From positions 62,001 to 126,000 of the forward strand of contig NZ_BMEU01000012.1 in NCBI RefSeq assembly GCF_014637085.1: a DNA stretch of 64,000 nucleotides. The letters run 5' to 3'. The stretch comes from Comamonas phosphati (GTDB lineage: Bacteria > Pseudomonadota > Gammaproteobacteria > Burkholderiales > Burkholderiaceae_C). A program made the translations under genes and the position numbers. Positions 36,802 through 45,403 of the stretch are shown here, one piece after another (position 1 is the first letter of the stretch; each line of letters begins with the position of its first letter). The notes under the pieces are model-generated. The model made no database searches. It was not told the DNA's origin and was given only the letters and a program-made list of their open reading frames with translations.

Positions 36802-37710
36802 ATGCACCGGCTACCGCCCCTGATAGAGCTGCGCGCCTTCGACGCCGTTGCGCGCCACATGAGCTTCAAGAAGGCCGCGCTGGAGCTGTGCGTCTCGCCC
36901 ACTGCGATCAGCCACCAGATCCGGTTGCTGGAGCGCTACTGCGGCTGCGCCCTGTTCCGCCGCCGGCCGCGGCCCCTGGCGCTGACCGATGCCGGCGCGC
37001 GGCTGTTTCCCGTCATCCGTTCGGGGCTGGAGGCTTTTGCCACGGCCATCGCGGCTGTCAAGCGGGAGGGCGACCAGCAGCCCCTGCGCGTGACGGCTAC
37101 CAACGCTTTCGCCAGCCGCTGGCTGGTGCCCCGCCTTCCGGCCTGGCGGAAATTGCATCCGCATATGCCGCTGGAAGTGATAGGCACCGACTCCGTGCTC
37201 GACCTGCAGGCCGGCGACGGCGACGTCGCCATTCGCTATGCGACCAGCCGCGAAGCGCCGGCGGACGGAATCGTCGATGCGCTGGCGAGCGACACCTTCT
37301 GGCCTGTCTGCAGTCCGCGCCTGCTGTCGGCTGGCCCGCTGAGGCGGCCCTCCGAGCTTGCCGGGCATGTCCTGGTCCATTCCTATTGGGGTCCGGCCGA
37401 CCGTGAGCCGCCCACGTGGCAGCGATGGCTGGCCGCGGCGGCGCGCAGGTGGCGCGACGTGCCCGAATTCAAGGACATGCAGCACCTGAGCTTCCGTGAG
37501 GAACTGCATGCCATCGAGGCCGTGATCGCCGGCCAGGGCGTAGGGATCTTCAGCGACGTGCTCGTGGCGCCCGAACTCGCCGCCGGCACGCTGGTGAAGG
37601 CCTTCCCGCTGAGCCTGCCCGGCTATGGCTTCTACGTGGTCCGCAGGACCAACCACCCACGCGAGCCGACCATCCTGGCCTTCTCGGAATGGCTGCGCTC
37701 GGCGGCCTAG
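36802..37710 (+). CDS. LysR-family regulator, GcvA-like
   Basis: A 302-residue regulator with N-terminal helix-turn-helix MSFKKAALELCVSPTAISHQ and a GcvA-type effector domain (RVTATNAFASRWLVPRLPAW; LDLQAGDGDVAIRYAT; AVIAGQGVGIFSDVLVAPEL). It is divergent from the FAD-linked oxidase, its probable target, and convergent with the diguanylate cyclase gene 5 bases away. Confidence 0.92.
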   Translation: MHRLPPLIELRAFDAVARHMSFKKAALELCVSPTAISHQIRLLERYCGCALFRRRPRPLALTDAGARLFPVIRSGLEAFATAIAAVKREGDQQPLRVTATNAFASRWLVPRLPAWRKLHPHMPLEVIGTDSVLDLQAGDGDVAIRYATSREAPADGIVDALASDTFWPVCSPRLLSAGPLRRPSELAGHVLVHSYWGPADREPPTWQRWLAAAARRWRDVPEFKDMQHLSFREELHAIEAVIAGQGVGIFSDVLVAPELAAGTLVKAFPLSLPGYGFYVVRRTNHPREPTILAFSEWLRSAA

Positions 37711-37715
37711 AGGGC

Positions 37716-38744
37716 TCAGTGCGCCGCCTCGGCCGATGGCTTGCGGCGCGCGGCCTTGGTCCGGTACATGGCGGCTCCGGCCTTTTGCAGCGCGTCGTCC
37801 AGGTCCGTGCCGTCTGGCGGCAGGCAGACAGTGCCCACGCTGGCGCCCAGGTAGCTGAACTGGCCGCCGCCGGGCAGCCCGACGCAGGCGCTGGAGGCGT
37901 CGAACAGGCGCCGCTGCAGATCCCGCGCAATCTGGTCGCCATCGTCATCCAGGCTGGGGCCCATGCCGACCATCACGAACTCATCGCCGCCGAAACGGGC
38001 CAGCATGTCGCTGCCGCGCACCGCGGCAGACAGCTGCATGCCCAGCGTGCACAGCAGGGCATCGCCGGCCTCGTGTCCGCAGCGATCGTTGACTTCCTTG
38101 AAATGGTCGAGGCTCACAAAGCCTACCAGCACCCATTCGCGGCTGCGGCGGCAGTGGGCAATGACGCGCTGCAGCTCCTCGGTCAGGCTGCGGCGGTTGG
38201 GCAGGCCAGTCAAGGCATCCAGCATGGCCAGGGAGGCCAGTTCCTGGTTCGCATGCTGCAGCGCATGCCGCAGCTGCTCGCGCTCGGCAAAGCCCGCCAC
38301 CATCCCGGCGAACAGGCGCAGCATGCTTTCAGCCTCCGGGGCCAGCGGCGCCGATTCGCTGCTGGCAGCGCACAGCATGCCGTAGAGCTGGCCCGATGAA
38401 AACCGCACCGGCATGCTGGCACAGGTCTGCATGCCCAGCCCGCGCGCGGCATCCGAATCGCCCCAGCACCGGGCCACCTCGTCTGCGTACATGCGCTCTT
38501 CGTCCAGGGCTCGCGTGCCCGGCGTATCGCGCCAGGGCACCTGCAGGCCCTCCCTCATCTGCAGCGTTCCCGCGTTGAGCGCATAGAGCACGTTCTGCAC
38601 GCCATGCTCCTCGTCGACCGTGGTCAGGTAGGCCGACTCGAACCGGGTCACTTCGAGCAGGATTTCCAGCAGAGGGCGGGTAAGCGCCTGCAGCGTCCGG
38701 GCGGCAGCCACCGTCCGGGAAAGACGCTGAACCATGGATTCCAT
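37716..38744 (-). CDS. GAF-GGDEF diguanylate cyclase
   Basis: A 342-residue cytosolic protein. A GAF-like sensor domain covers about residues 20-155; a short coiled linker (FAEREQLRHALQHANQELAS) leads to a C-terminal GGDEF domain with intact RFGGDEF and the upstream inhibitory-site motif RGSD five residues before it. It should make cyclic di-GMP with product feedback inhibition. ATG 38744 has GGGAGG 8 bases upstream; a TTG lies one codon earlier. Its effector input is not identifiable. Confidence 0.92.
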   Translation of the reverse strand: MESMVQRLSRTVAAARTLQALTRPLLEILLEVTRFESAYLTTVDEEHGVQNVLYALNAGTLQMREGLQVPWRDTPGTRALDEERMYADEVARCWGDSDAARGLGMQTCASMPVRFSSGQLYGMLCAASSESAPLAPEAESMLRLFAGMVAGFAEREQLRHALQHANQELASLAMLDALTGLPNRRSLTEELQRVIAHCRRSREWVLVGFVSLDHFKEVNDRCGHEAGDALLCTLGMQLSAAVRGSDMLARFGGDEFVMVGMGPSLDDDGDQIARDLQRRLFDASSACVGLPGGGQFSYLGASVGTVCLPPDGTDLDDALQKAGAAMYRTKAARRKPSAEAAH

Positions 38745-38829
38745 CAATGCACCTCCCTACCTTGCAACTGGCCCGCGCAGCCATGCGCGGGTCGGACGGT
38801 GCAAGTCTAAGCCAGTCCCGATCCCGATT

Positions 38830-40263
38830 TCAGCTCCGGCCCGCCGGTGCTGGCCTGGGCCACAGAACTCGCACCCGCAAGCCGCCCAGCGCCGGCGAAG
38901 CATCGAGCCGCAGCTGCGCGCCGGCCGATTGCGCAATGCTCTGCACGATGGCCAGCCCCAGGCCGCTGCCGCCGGCCATGCCGCCCGCATGCTGGCCCCG
39001 CACGAAACGCTGCACCACGCGCTCGCGCTCGTGTTCGGCAATGCCGGGGCCGGAATCCTCCACCACCAGCGCCCGGCCCTGCGCGTCCTGGCTCCAGCCC
39101 ACGTCCACGCGCCCTCCGGCCGGAACATACTTGATGGCGTTGTCCAGCAGATTGCGCAGCAGCGTGGCCATGGCCTGCGGATCGGCCGCCACGGCGAAGC
39201 TGTCCTGCAGCTGCGGCGCCTCGCTCAATCCCACGTCCAGCGCTTTCGCCTGGGCCATGACGGCGGTCTCGGCCAGCACCTGCTCGGCCAGGATGCGCAG
39301 ATCGACCAGACCGGTACCCGTGCCGGCGGCGGCCTGCGGCAGCGGCGCTCCCCTGGCCTCCTGGCGCGCCAGCGCCAGCAACTGCTCCACCAGGTGCTTG
39401 GCGCGCTCTATGCCGGCCGCCAGGCGCTGCTGCGCCAGTTCGCGCGCGGCAGGGTCCGGCGCCCGCTGCAAGGCCTGCAGCTGCAGCTGCAGGGCGGCCA
39501 GCGGAGAGCGCAGCTCGTGCGCCGCATCGGCCACGAAATGCTGCTGCGCCTCGAACGCCTGGTCCACGCGCTGCAGCAAGGCATTGAACTCGCGCACCAG
39601 GGGCTGCACCTCATCGGGCAAGCCTTCCACGGGCACCGGCGCCAGGTCCTGCGGCTGGCGCATGGCCAGCTCGCGGCGCACGCGCTGCACGGGCGCCAGC
39701 GACCGGCGCACCACCCACCATACGGCCAAGGCCAGCAGCGGCGCCAGCAGCGCGATGGGCCAGAGGCTGCGCAGCGCGGCCTCGCGGGCCAGCTCGGTGC
39801 GCACGCGCATGTCCTGCGCGATCTGGATCACCTGGGAGCGGGTCTGCAGCGAGAACACCCGGTAGGTGGTGCCGCGCGCGGGCACGTCGGCAAAGCCCAG
39901 CACGGCCATCTGCGGCAGCGCGGCCCCCAGTGCCGATTCGAAGATGCGCAGGCCTTCGTTGGTCCAGACCTGGACGATGAAGTCGTGGTTCTCGTCCTCG
40001 GGCGGCGTGCCCTGGGGCCGCCCCATGGCATCCACGGGCAGGCCGGCGCGCAGGGCAAACGCCGTCTGCTGCATCTGGTAGTCGAACAGCGTATCGGTCT
40101 GCGCCAGGGCATTGCGGTAGGCCAGCACGCCCTGCAGCAGCGCCGTCAAGGCGATGGCCGCGCCTATGAACAGCAGCAGGCGCGCGCCCAGCGAGCCGGG
40201 CAGGCACCGGCGCAGCCAGCGGCGGGCGGCGACGGAGAATGCGAGCGGGCCGGCGACGGTCAT
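38830..40263 (-). CDS. Two-component sensor histidine kinase (QseC/TctE type)
   Basis: A 477-residue inner-membrane kinase. Two membrane helices (about 27-50 and 167-186) flank a periplasmic sensor domain of about 115 residues. A HAMP linker (RRSLAPVQRVRRELA), the H-box FVADAAHELRSPL with phospho-acceptor His249, and the ATPase motifs LLRNLLDNAIKYVP (N box), VEDSGPGIA (G1) and GGSGLGLAIV (G2) follow. Its ATG is 6 bases after the response regulator stop, forming an operon. The ligand is unknown; related TctE kinases sense carboxylates. Confidence 0.95.
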   Translation of the reverse strand: MTVAGPLAFSVAARRWLRRCLPGSLGARLLLFIGAAIALTALLQGVLAYRNALAQTDTLFDYQMQQTAFALRAGLPVDAMGRPQGTPPEDENHDFIVQVWTNEGLRIFESALGAALPQMAVLGFADVPARGTTYRVFSLQTRSQVIQIAQDMRVRTELAREAALRSLWPIALLAPLLALAVWWVVRRSLAPVQRVRRELAMRQPQDLAPVPVEGLPDEVQPLVREFNALLQRVDQAFEAQQHFVADAAHELRSPLAALQLQLQALQRAPDPAARELAQQRLAAGIERAKHLVEQLLALARQEARGAPLPQAAAGTGTGLVDLRILAEQVLAETAVMAQAKALDVGLSEAPQLQDSFAVAADPQAMATLLRNLLDNAIKYVPAGGRVDVGWSQDAQGRALVVEDSGPGIAEHERERVVQRFVRGQHAGGMAGGSGLGLAIVQSIAQSAGAQLRLDASPALGGLRVRVLWPRPAPAGRS

Positions 40264-40269
40264 GATGGA

Positions 40270-40941
40270 TCACGCCCGGGGCAGCATATAGCCCACGCCG
40301 CGCACGTTGAGGATGGCGCCAGGCCCCAGCTTCTTGCGCAGGCCGTGGATATACACCTCGATGGCATTGCTGCTGACCTCGTCACCCCATCCATAGAGTT
40401 TGTCCTCCAGTTGCTGGCGCGACAGCGTGCTGCCCGGGCGGGCCAGCAGGGCCTGCAGCACGGCCCATTCGCGGCCGGACAGCAGCACGGGGCTGCCGTT
40501 GACCGAAGCTTCGCGCGTGGCCGGGTTCAGCCGCACGCCCGCGTGCTCGTACTGCACTTCGGCCCGGCCCGAGGCCCGGCGCGCCAGGGCTCGCAGGCGG
40601 GCCAGCAGTTCGTCCATGTCGTAGGGCTTGACCACATAGTCGTCGGCCCCCGCATCCAGCCCCGCAATGCGGTCGCGCACGGCATCGCGGGCCGTGGCGA
40701 CGAGCACCGGCGTGGCGTCCTTGCGCGCGCGCAGCTGGCGCAGCACCTGCAGTCCGTCCAGGCCCGGCAGGCCCAGGTCCAGCAGCACCAGGTCGTACTG
40801 ATGGCCGTGCAGGGCCGTGTCGGCCTGCCGGCCATCCTGGACCCAGTCCGCCACATAGCCCTCTCCGCGCAGCAGGCTCTGCACGGCTTCGCCGATCATG
40901 GCGTCATCTTCAACAAGCAAAAGGCGCATGGAGCCAAGCAT
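40270..40941 (-). CDS. OmpR-family response regulator
   Basis: A 223-residue regulator: a receiver domain with acidic pocket VEDD and phospho-acceptor Asp in LVLLDLGLPGLDG (Asp55 from this start), the conserved KPYDMDELLARL, then a winged-helix DNA-binding domain (SNAIEVYIHGLRKKLG). ATG 40941 has GGAG 8 bases upstream; the conventional ATG at 40929 (MRLLLVEDD) lacks a clear ribosome site. A 14-bp inverted repeat covers both start codons. It is cotranscribed with the sensor kinase and lies 37 bases after the degP-like gene. Confidence 0.93.
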   Translation of the reverse strand: MLGSMRLLLVEDDAMIGEAVQSLLRGEGYVADWVQDGRQADTALHGHQYDLVLLDLGLPGLDGLQVLRQLRARKDATPVLVATARDAVRDRIAGLDAGADDYVVKPYDMDELLARLRALARRASGRAEVQYEHAGVRLNPATREASVNGSPVLLSGREWAVLQALLARPGSTLSRQQLEDKLYGWGDEVSSNAIEVYIHGLRKKLGPGAILNVRGVGYMLPRA

Positions 40942-40962
40942 AAGGCAAGCTCCATGCGCCTT
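40921..40962 (-). promoter_or_regulatory. 14-bp inverted repeat over response-regulator start
   Basis: AAGGCGCATGGAGC at 40921-40934 is perfectly mirrored at 40949-40962, with a 14-base loop. On the minus strand the hairpin lies between the protease stop and the regulator's first codons, would sequester the GGAG and the ATG at 40929, and is followed by the T-rich stretch TTTTGCTTGTT made by the regulator's own codons. It could act as an attenuator, an RBS-masking structure or a protein-binding palindrome. Confidence 0.7.
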
Positions 40963-40978
40963 GCCCGCCCTCTCCAAC

Positions 40979-42532
40979 TCAACCCAGGCGCACCGGCACG
41001 AAGATCTTGTTGCCGTCGCGCCAGATCAGCACGGCCACGGTCTTGTCGGCCTTGGCCATGGCGGCGCGCACATCGTCGATGTTGCGCGCCGGCACGCCGT
41101 TGATCGACAGCAGCACATCGCCCTGCGTGATGCCGGCCATGGCGGCAGGTCCGCCGGCCTGCGCCACCAGCAGGCCGCCGTCCACGCCGATCTGCTTTTT
41201 CTCCTCGGGCTGCAGCGGGCGCAGCGCCAGGCCCAGCTTGCCCTTGCCGGCATCGGGCGTGTCCTTGGCCACCTTGGCGGCCTTGTCGCCGGCATCACCC
41301 AAGGTGGCGCTCAGCGTCTTCGAGGCGCCCTTGCGCCAGATCTCCAGCGTCACCTTCCGGCCCGGCAGCGCCTGCCCCACGAAGGCCGGCAGATCGCCCG
41401 AACCCACGATGGTCTGGCCGTCGATCTTGCGCACCACGTCGCCAGCTTCCAGGCCGGCCTTGGCGGCAGGGCCGCCCGGCTCCACGCTGGAGACCAGCGC
41501 ACCCTCGGGCCGGTCGAGCTTGAAGGAGTCGGCAAAGGCCTGGTTCACCTCCTGCACGGTCACGCCCAGGCGTGCGTGCTGGGCCTTGCCCGTGGCCTGG
41601 ATCTGCTGCTGCACGCGCGTGGCCACTTCGATGGGAATGGCGAAGGACACCCCCTGGTAGCCGCCCGAACGCGTGTAGATCTGGCTGTTGATGCCGACCA
41701 CCTCGCCGCGCGCATTGAACAGCGGGCCGCCCGAGTTGCCGGGATTGATGGCCACGTCCGTCTGCAGGAAGGGCACGAAGGAGTCATCGGGCAGCGAGCG
41801 GCCCTTGGCGCTGACCACCCCGGCCGTCACGCTGTTCTCGAAGCCGAACGGCGAGCCTATGGCCAGCACCCAGTCGCCCACGCGCAGATTCGAGGTCTGG
41901 CCGAGCCTGACCGTGGGCAGGTCCTTGGCATTGATCTTGAGCACGGCCACGTCGGTCTTGGGGTCCTGGCCCAGCACCTTGGCGTTGAACTCGCGGCGGT
42001 CGGTCAGCTTGACCGTCACCTCCTTGGCGCCATGCACCACGTGGGCGTTGGTCAGGATCACGCCGTCGCTGGAGACGATGAAGCCCGAGCCTTCGCCACG
42101 CACGGGCACATCGGGCTGCTGCCGGCGCCCGCCCCCCCCCCCGCTTCCGGGCATGCCCGGAATGCCGAACTGGCGAAAGAACTCGAAGAACGGATCGTTG
42201 GGGTCCATGCCCTGCGGGGCCTGCTGCTGGCGCGAAGAAGCTGCATCGCCCTCGTCGTCGCCCATGGAACGCGAGGTGCCGACCACGCTGATATTGACCA
42301 CGGCCGCGCCGTTGCGCGCCGTGATGTCGGCAAAGTTGGGGGCCGTCACCACGGGCTGGCTGCCGGCCGGCTGGCCCATGGGCACAGCCTGGGCTGCTGC
42401 CACGGCCTGGGCGCGGGCATCGCCGTGCACTGCGCCGACCAGGCCGGCGCCGGTGGCGCCCAGCGCGCCGATGGCACCCGCGGCCACCAGGGCCATGACC
42501 AAGCGGCGGGGAGTGGATACAAGCGTGTTCAT
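40979..42532 (-). CDS. DegP/HtrA-like periplasmic serine protease
   Basis: A 517-residue Do-family protease-chaperone. A signal peptide or anchor covers about residues 1-48; the trypsin-like domain has catalytic His164 (TNAHVV), Asp194 (KTDVAVLKI) and Ser268 (NPGNSGGPL); two PDZ domains follow (about 305-400 and 425-515; GITQGDVLLSINGVPA). A glycine linker at residues 131-135 is encoded by a run of 11 identical bases (42132-42142). ATG 42532 has AAAGG 6 bases before it. It lies upstream of the two-component pair, so envelope stress and signalling may be linked. Confidence 0.95.
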   Translation of the reverse strand: MNTLVSTPRRLVMALVAAGAIGALGATGAGLVGAVHGDARAQAVAAAQAVPMGQPAGSQPVVTAPNFADITARNGAAVVNISVVGTSRSMGDDEGDAASSRQQQAPQGMDPNDPFFEFFRQFGIPGMPGSGGGGGRRQQPDVPVRGEGSGFIVSSDGVILTNAHVVHGAKEVTVKLTDRREFNAKVLGQDPKTDVAVLKINAKDLPTVRLGQTSNLRVGDWVLAIGSPFGFENSVTAGVVSAKGRSLPDDSFVPFLQTDVAINPGNSGGPLFNARGEVVGINSQIYTRSGGYQGVSFAIPIEVATRVQQQIQATGKAQHARLGVTVQEVNQAFADSFKLDRPEGALVSSVEPGGPAAKAGLEAGDVVRKIDGQTIVGSGDLPAFVGQALPGRKVTLEIWRKGASKTLSATLGDAGDKAAKVAKDTPDAGKGKLGLALRPLQPEEKKQIGVDGGLLVAQAGGPAAMAGITQGDVLLSINGVPARNIDDVRAAMAKADKTVAVLIWRDGNKIFVPVRLG

Positions 42533-42634
42533 GACAGACCTTTCAATCAAGCAACCGCTATCGGGCTGCGTTGGAAGGCAGTCTGAACGCCGAGACTTAG
42601 GCCAGGCTTATGAAGTCCTGTCCTGCCGGAAAAT

Positions 42635-43006
42635 TCAAATCAGCTCCAGCACCTTCTCGGGCGGGCGGCACAGGGCCGCGCCCTTGGGCGTGACCACGAT
42701 GGGGCGGTTGAGCAGCGCCGGGTGCGCGGCCACGGCGGCAATGAGCTGGGCATCGCTCACGCCGGCCTGGTCCAGGCCCAGCGCCTGGTACTCTGCCTCC
42801 TTGGTGCGCAGCAGTTCGCGCACGGGCACGCCCAGGTGCTCGATCAGCTCTGCCAGCTCGGGCGCCGTCAGCGGCGTGGCGATGTAGTCCACGATCTGCG
42901 GCTCGATGCCGTGCTCGCGCAGCAGGGCCAGCGCACCGCGCGAGTTGCTGCAGCGGTTGTTGTGGAAGATGGTGATGTCGTTGCGGGGTGTGGGAGCGGT
43001 AGTCAT
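42635..43006 (-). CDS. arsC: ArsC-family arsenate reductase (glutaredoxin type)
   Basis: A 123-residue thioredoxin-fold protein. The catalytic cysteine lies in NNRCSNSRGAL, and the C-terminal conserved arginine region is LLNRPIVVTPKGA. The length is slightly short of plasmid ArsC but typical of chromosomal members. No other arsenic-resistance genes are near, so the physiological substrate may differ. The start is ATG 43006. Downstream is the degP-like gene after 102 bases; upstream is repeat copy B. Confidence 0.88.
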   Translation of the reverse strand: MTTAPTPRNDITIFHNNRCSNSRGALALLREHGIEPQIVDYIATPLTAPELAELIEHLGVPVRELLRTKEAEYQALGLDQAGVSDAQLIAAVAAHPALLNRPIVVTPKGAALCRPPEKVLELI

Positions 43007-43057
43007 GCGCGCAGTGTAGTGGCGGAGCACGCTGACGGCATCCATCCTGACTGGCAT

Positions 43058-43185
43058 GGCATAGCCATCAATGCAAGATGCAGACACTACCCAGGCCAGA
43101 GACATCGAGCAGGGGCCGCCCCGCAGCGAGGATGTCGCCCCCTCCCGAAGAGAGAGAGGGGGAAGCGGCACAGCCGCTCAGGGAG
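43058..43185 (+). repeat. Stop-proximal GC-rich repeat, copy B
   Basis: A family member in the same orientation as A, C and D. It carries GAGCAGGGGCCGCCCCGCAG, then a C-run and G-run, hairpin AGCGGC-ACA-GCCGCT and CTCAGGGAG, ending right at the stop codon of plsC. Its left end (near 43058) is partly degraded. Confidence 0.83.
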
Positions 43186-43980
43186 TTAACTTCTCAAGCG
43201 ATCCACTTCCGCATGCAGATCCTGGGTCCAGAGGCGGCGGTCGCGCCCCTGCGCACGCTGGGGCTCGCCGTAGTGCACCACGGCCACCAGATCGTTGGCG
43301 CCAAGCACGCGCCAGATGGAGCCCAGCAGGGTCTCGTCGCCCACATAGGTGGCGGCGTAGCTGGTCTCGCCGGTCGCACCGTCGAAAAAGCGCAGGCCCA
43401 CGGGCTGCACCGGCGCATCGCACTGCACGGCGGCTTCCAGCAGATTGGAATGGAACGCCAGCAGCTCGCGGCCGTCGCCCGTCGTGCCTTCGGGGAACAC
43501 GGCCAGGATCTCGCCGCGCTCAAAGGCTTGCTGCATGCTGCTGACCATGCGCAGCGCGTCGCGCCGCGAGCTGCGCTGAATGTAGAGCGTTCCCGCCGCC
43601 GTGGCCAGCGTGCCGATGATGGGCCAGCCCTTGACGTCGGACTTGGAAATGAAGCGGCAATGGCGCGCTGCATGCATCATGGGAATGTCGAGCCATGAAA
43701 TGTGGTTGCTCGCGATGAGCACCGGCCCTTTGACGGGCGGCTGGCCCTGGACCTGCAGCCGCACGCCGGCACGCACCAGCAAGGTCGCGGCCCAGGCCTG
43801 CACATGCTCGTACTGCTTCCCGTCGTTCAGCTGCGGGAAACGAAAAGCCACGATCCAGGCGCCCTTGGCGACATGGGCCAGGACGCGTAGCGCACGCCAC
43901 AGGGCACGCAGGTTGGTTTTGATTTTGTGCAGGCCGTTTGCCATCATGCGAAAAAACTCTGTTGCCCTGCCGTGCTCCAT
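43186..43980 (-). CDS. plsC: 1-acyl-sn-glycerol-3-phosphate acyltransferase
   Basis: A 264-residue membrane-associated acyltransferase of phosphatidic acid synthesis. The catalytic NHISWLD (NHx4D) and the substrate motif FPEGTTGDG are intact, with IISKSD-like FISKSDVKGWPIIG between them. An N-terminal hydrophobic helix precedes. Start choice is uncertain: ATG 43980 and ATG 43947 are both possible and neither has a strong ribosome site. It is bounded by repeat copies C (upstream) and B (downstream). Confidence 0.9.
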   Translation of the reverse strand: MEHGRATEFFRMMANGLHKIKTNLRALWRALRVLAHVAKGAWIVAFRFPQLNDGKQYEHVQAWAATLLVRAGVRLQVQGQPPVKGPVLIASNHISWLDIPMMHAARHCRFISKSDVKGWPIIGTLATAAGTLYIQRSSRRDALRMVSSMQQAFERGEILAVFPEGTTGDGRELLAFHSNLLEAAVQCDAPVQPVGLRFFDGATGETSYAATYVGDETLLGSIWRVLGANDLVAVVHYGEPQRAQGRDRRLWTQDLHAEVDRLRS

Positions 43981-44096
43981 ATGAACCACGGCCAATACAC
44001 CCGGCGCAGCCCAAGCCAGAGACATCAAGCAAGGGCCGCCCCGCAGCGAGGATGCCGTCCCCATTCAGGGGGAAGGCGCAAAGCGCCTCAGGGGGT
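43981..44096 (+). repeat. Stop-proximal GC-rich repeat, copy C
   Basis: A family copy between plsC and the pyrC homologue. Its hairpin has changed to AGGCGC-AAA-GCGCCT, a compensated version of the AGCGGC form. The pyrC homologue's TGA stop lies inside the repeat end (complement of CTCAGGGGG). Confidence 0.85.
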
Positions 44097-45386
44097 GTTT
44101 TCAAAAGCAATACGGCCGTCCACCAGCGTGCAGCGCACGCGGGCCGGCAGCTCGTAGCCGGCAAACGGCGTGCTCTTGCCCTGGCTGGCCAGGGCCCTGG
44201 CTTCCACGGTCCAGGCGGCGTCGGGATCGACGATGCACAGATCGGCCACACCGCCCTCTTGCAGGCGGCCCAGCTGCGCCTGCTGCTCGCCCAGGGCCTG
44301 GCCCAGAACGGCCACCGGCGCCGAGGTGACCGCGGCCAGGGCCCTCGCCAGCGGCACCTGGTGCTCGCGGCTCCACTTGACGGCAACGGACAGCAGCAGC
44401 TCCACGCCGGTGGCGCCGGGCTCGGATTCGGCGAATGGCAGCACCTTGGCGTCCTCGTCCACGGGCGTGTGGTCCGAGACCAGCGCATCGATGATGCCGT
44501 CGGCCAGTGCAGCCGACAGTGCCTCGCGGTCGCGCTGCTGGCGCAGCGGCGGCGTCAGGCGCGCGCTGCTGTCGAAGTAGCCGATATCGGTCTCCGTCAG
44601 CAGCAGCGAGTTGATGGACACGTCGGCCGTCACGTTCAGGCCCTCGGCCTTGGCGCGGCGCACCAGTTCCACGCCCTGGCTGCTTGAGATGCGGCACAGG
44701 TGGACGCGGGTCTGCGAGCCGCGGATCAGCTCGAAGATGGTGTGCAGTGCAATCGTCTCGGCCGCCACGGGCACGCCGGACAGGCCCATGCGCGTGGCCA
44801 GCGCGCCGCTGGCCGCCACGCCCTTGCCCAGGTCCTTGTCCTGCGGGCGCAGCCACACGGCATAGCCGAAGGTGTTGGCATAGCTCAGCGCGCGGCTCAG
44901 CGTGGTGATGCTGGACAGCGGCACATCGGCCTGGCCGAAGGCCACGCAGCCCGACTCGGTCAGCTCGGCCATCTCGGTCAGCACCTCGCCCTTGAGGCCC
45001 ACGGTCAGCGCGCCCATGGGGAACAGGCGCGACTTGTGCTGCTTCTCGGCACGGAACTTGAGCATTTCCACCAGGCCCTGCTCGTCGAGCACGGGGTCGG
45101 TGTCGGGCGGGCAGACCAGGCTGGTCACGCCGCCGGCCACGGCCGCAGCCATTTCGGACTGCAGCATGCCCTCGTGCTCATGACCGGGCTCGCGCAAGCG
45201 CACGGCCAGGTCGACCAGGCCGGGCAGCACCCAGCAGCCCTTGGCGTCGATTTCGCGCTCGGCCACAAATCCCGCGGGGGCGGCGCCGATGGCGGCGATC
45301 CTGCCGCCTTCGATGGCGATATCGGCCTGTTGATCAAAACCCCGGACCGGGTCCATCACACGGCCGTTACGGATGAGAATTTTCAT
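44088..45386 (-). CDS. pyrX: Dihydroorotase homologue lacking metal ligands (pseudo-DHOase, PyrC')
   Basis: A 432-residue amidohydrolase-fold protein next to pyrB. In active dihydroorotases the first metal site reads DxHxH before LREPG; here it is Asp59-Leu-Ala61-Val-Arg63 then LREPGHEHEG, so both histidines are gone. The segment LVSDHTPVDEDAKVLPF is kept. This pattern matches the inactive PyrC' that assembles with ATCase in Pseudomonas and relatives. A genuine pyrC should exist elsewhere. ATG 45386 opens the beta-strand MKILIRNGRVMDP. A 64-base gap to pyrB contains a hairpin. Confidence 0.9.
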   Translation of the reverse strand: MKILIRNGRVMDPVRGFDQQADIAIEGGRIAAIGAAPAGFVAEREIDAKGCWVLPGLVDLAVRLREPGHEHEGMLQSEMAAAVAGGVTSLVCPPDTDPVLDEQGLVEMLKFRAEKQHKSRLFPMGALTVGLKGEVLTEMAELTESGCVAFGQADVPLSSITTLSRALSYANTFGYAVWLRPQDKDLGKGVAASGALATRMGLSGVPVAAETIALHTIFELIRGSQTRVHLCRISSSQGVELVRRAKAEGLNVTADVSINSLLLTETDIGYFDSSARLTPPLRQQRDREALSAALADGIIDALVSDHTPVDEDAKVLPFAESEPGATGVELLLSVAVKWSREHQVPLARALAAVTSAPVAVLGQALGEQQAQLGRLQEGGVADLCIVDPDAAWTVEARALASQGKSTPFAGYELPARVRCTLVDGRIAFENTP

Positions 45387-45403
45387 GGTTTGGCACCAAA
45401 CTG

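Noticed and set aside
42100-42160. The C-run as evidence for a frameshifted pseudogene
   Set aside because: The frame is intact across the run and both sides belong to one complete protease, so it is only a slippage-prone site.
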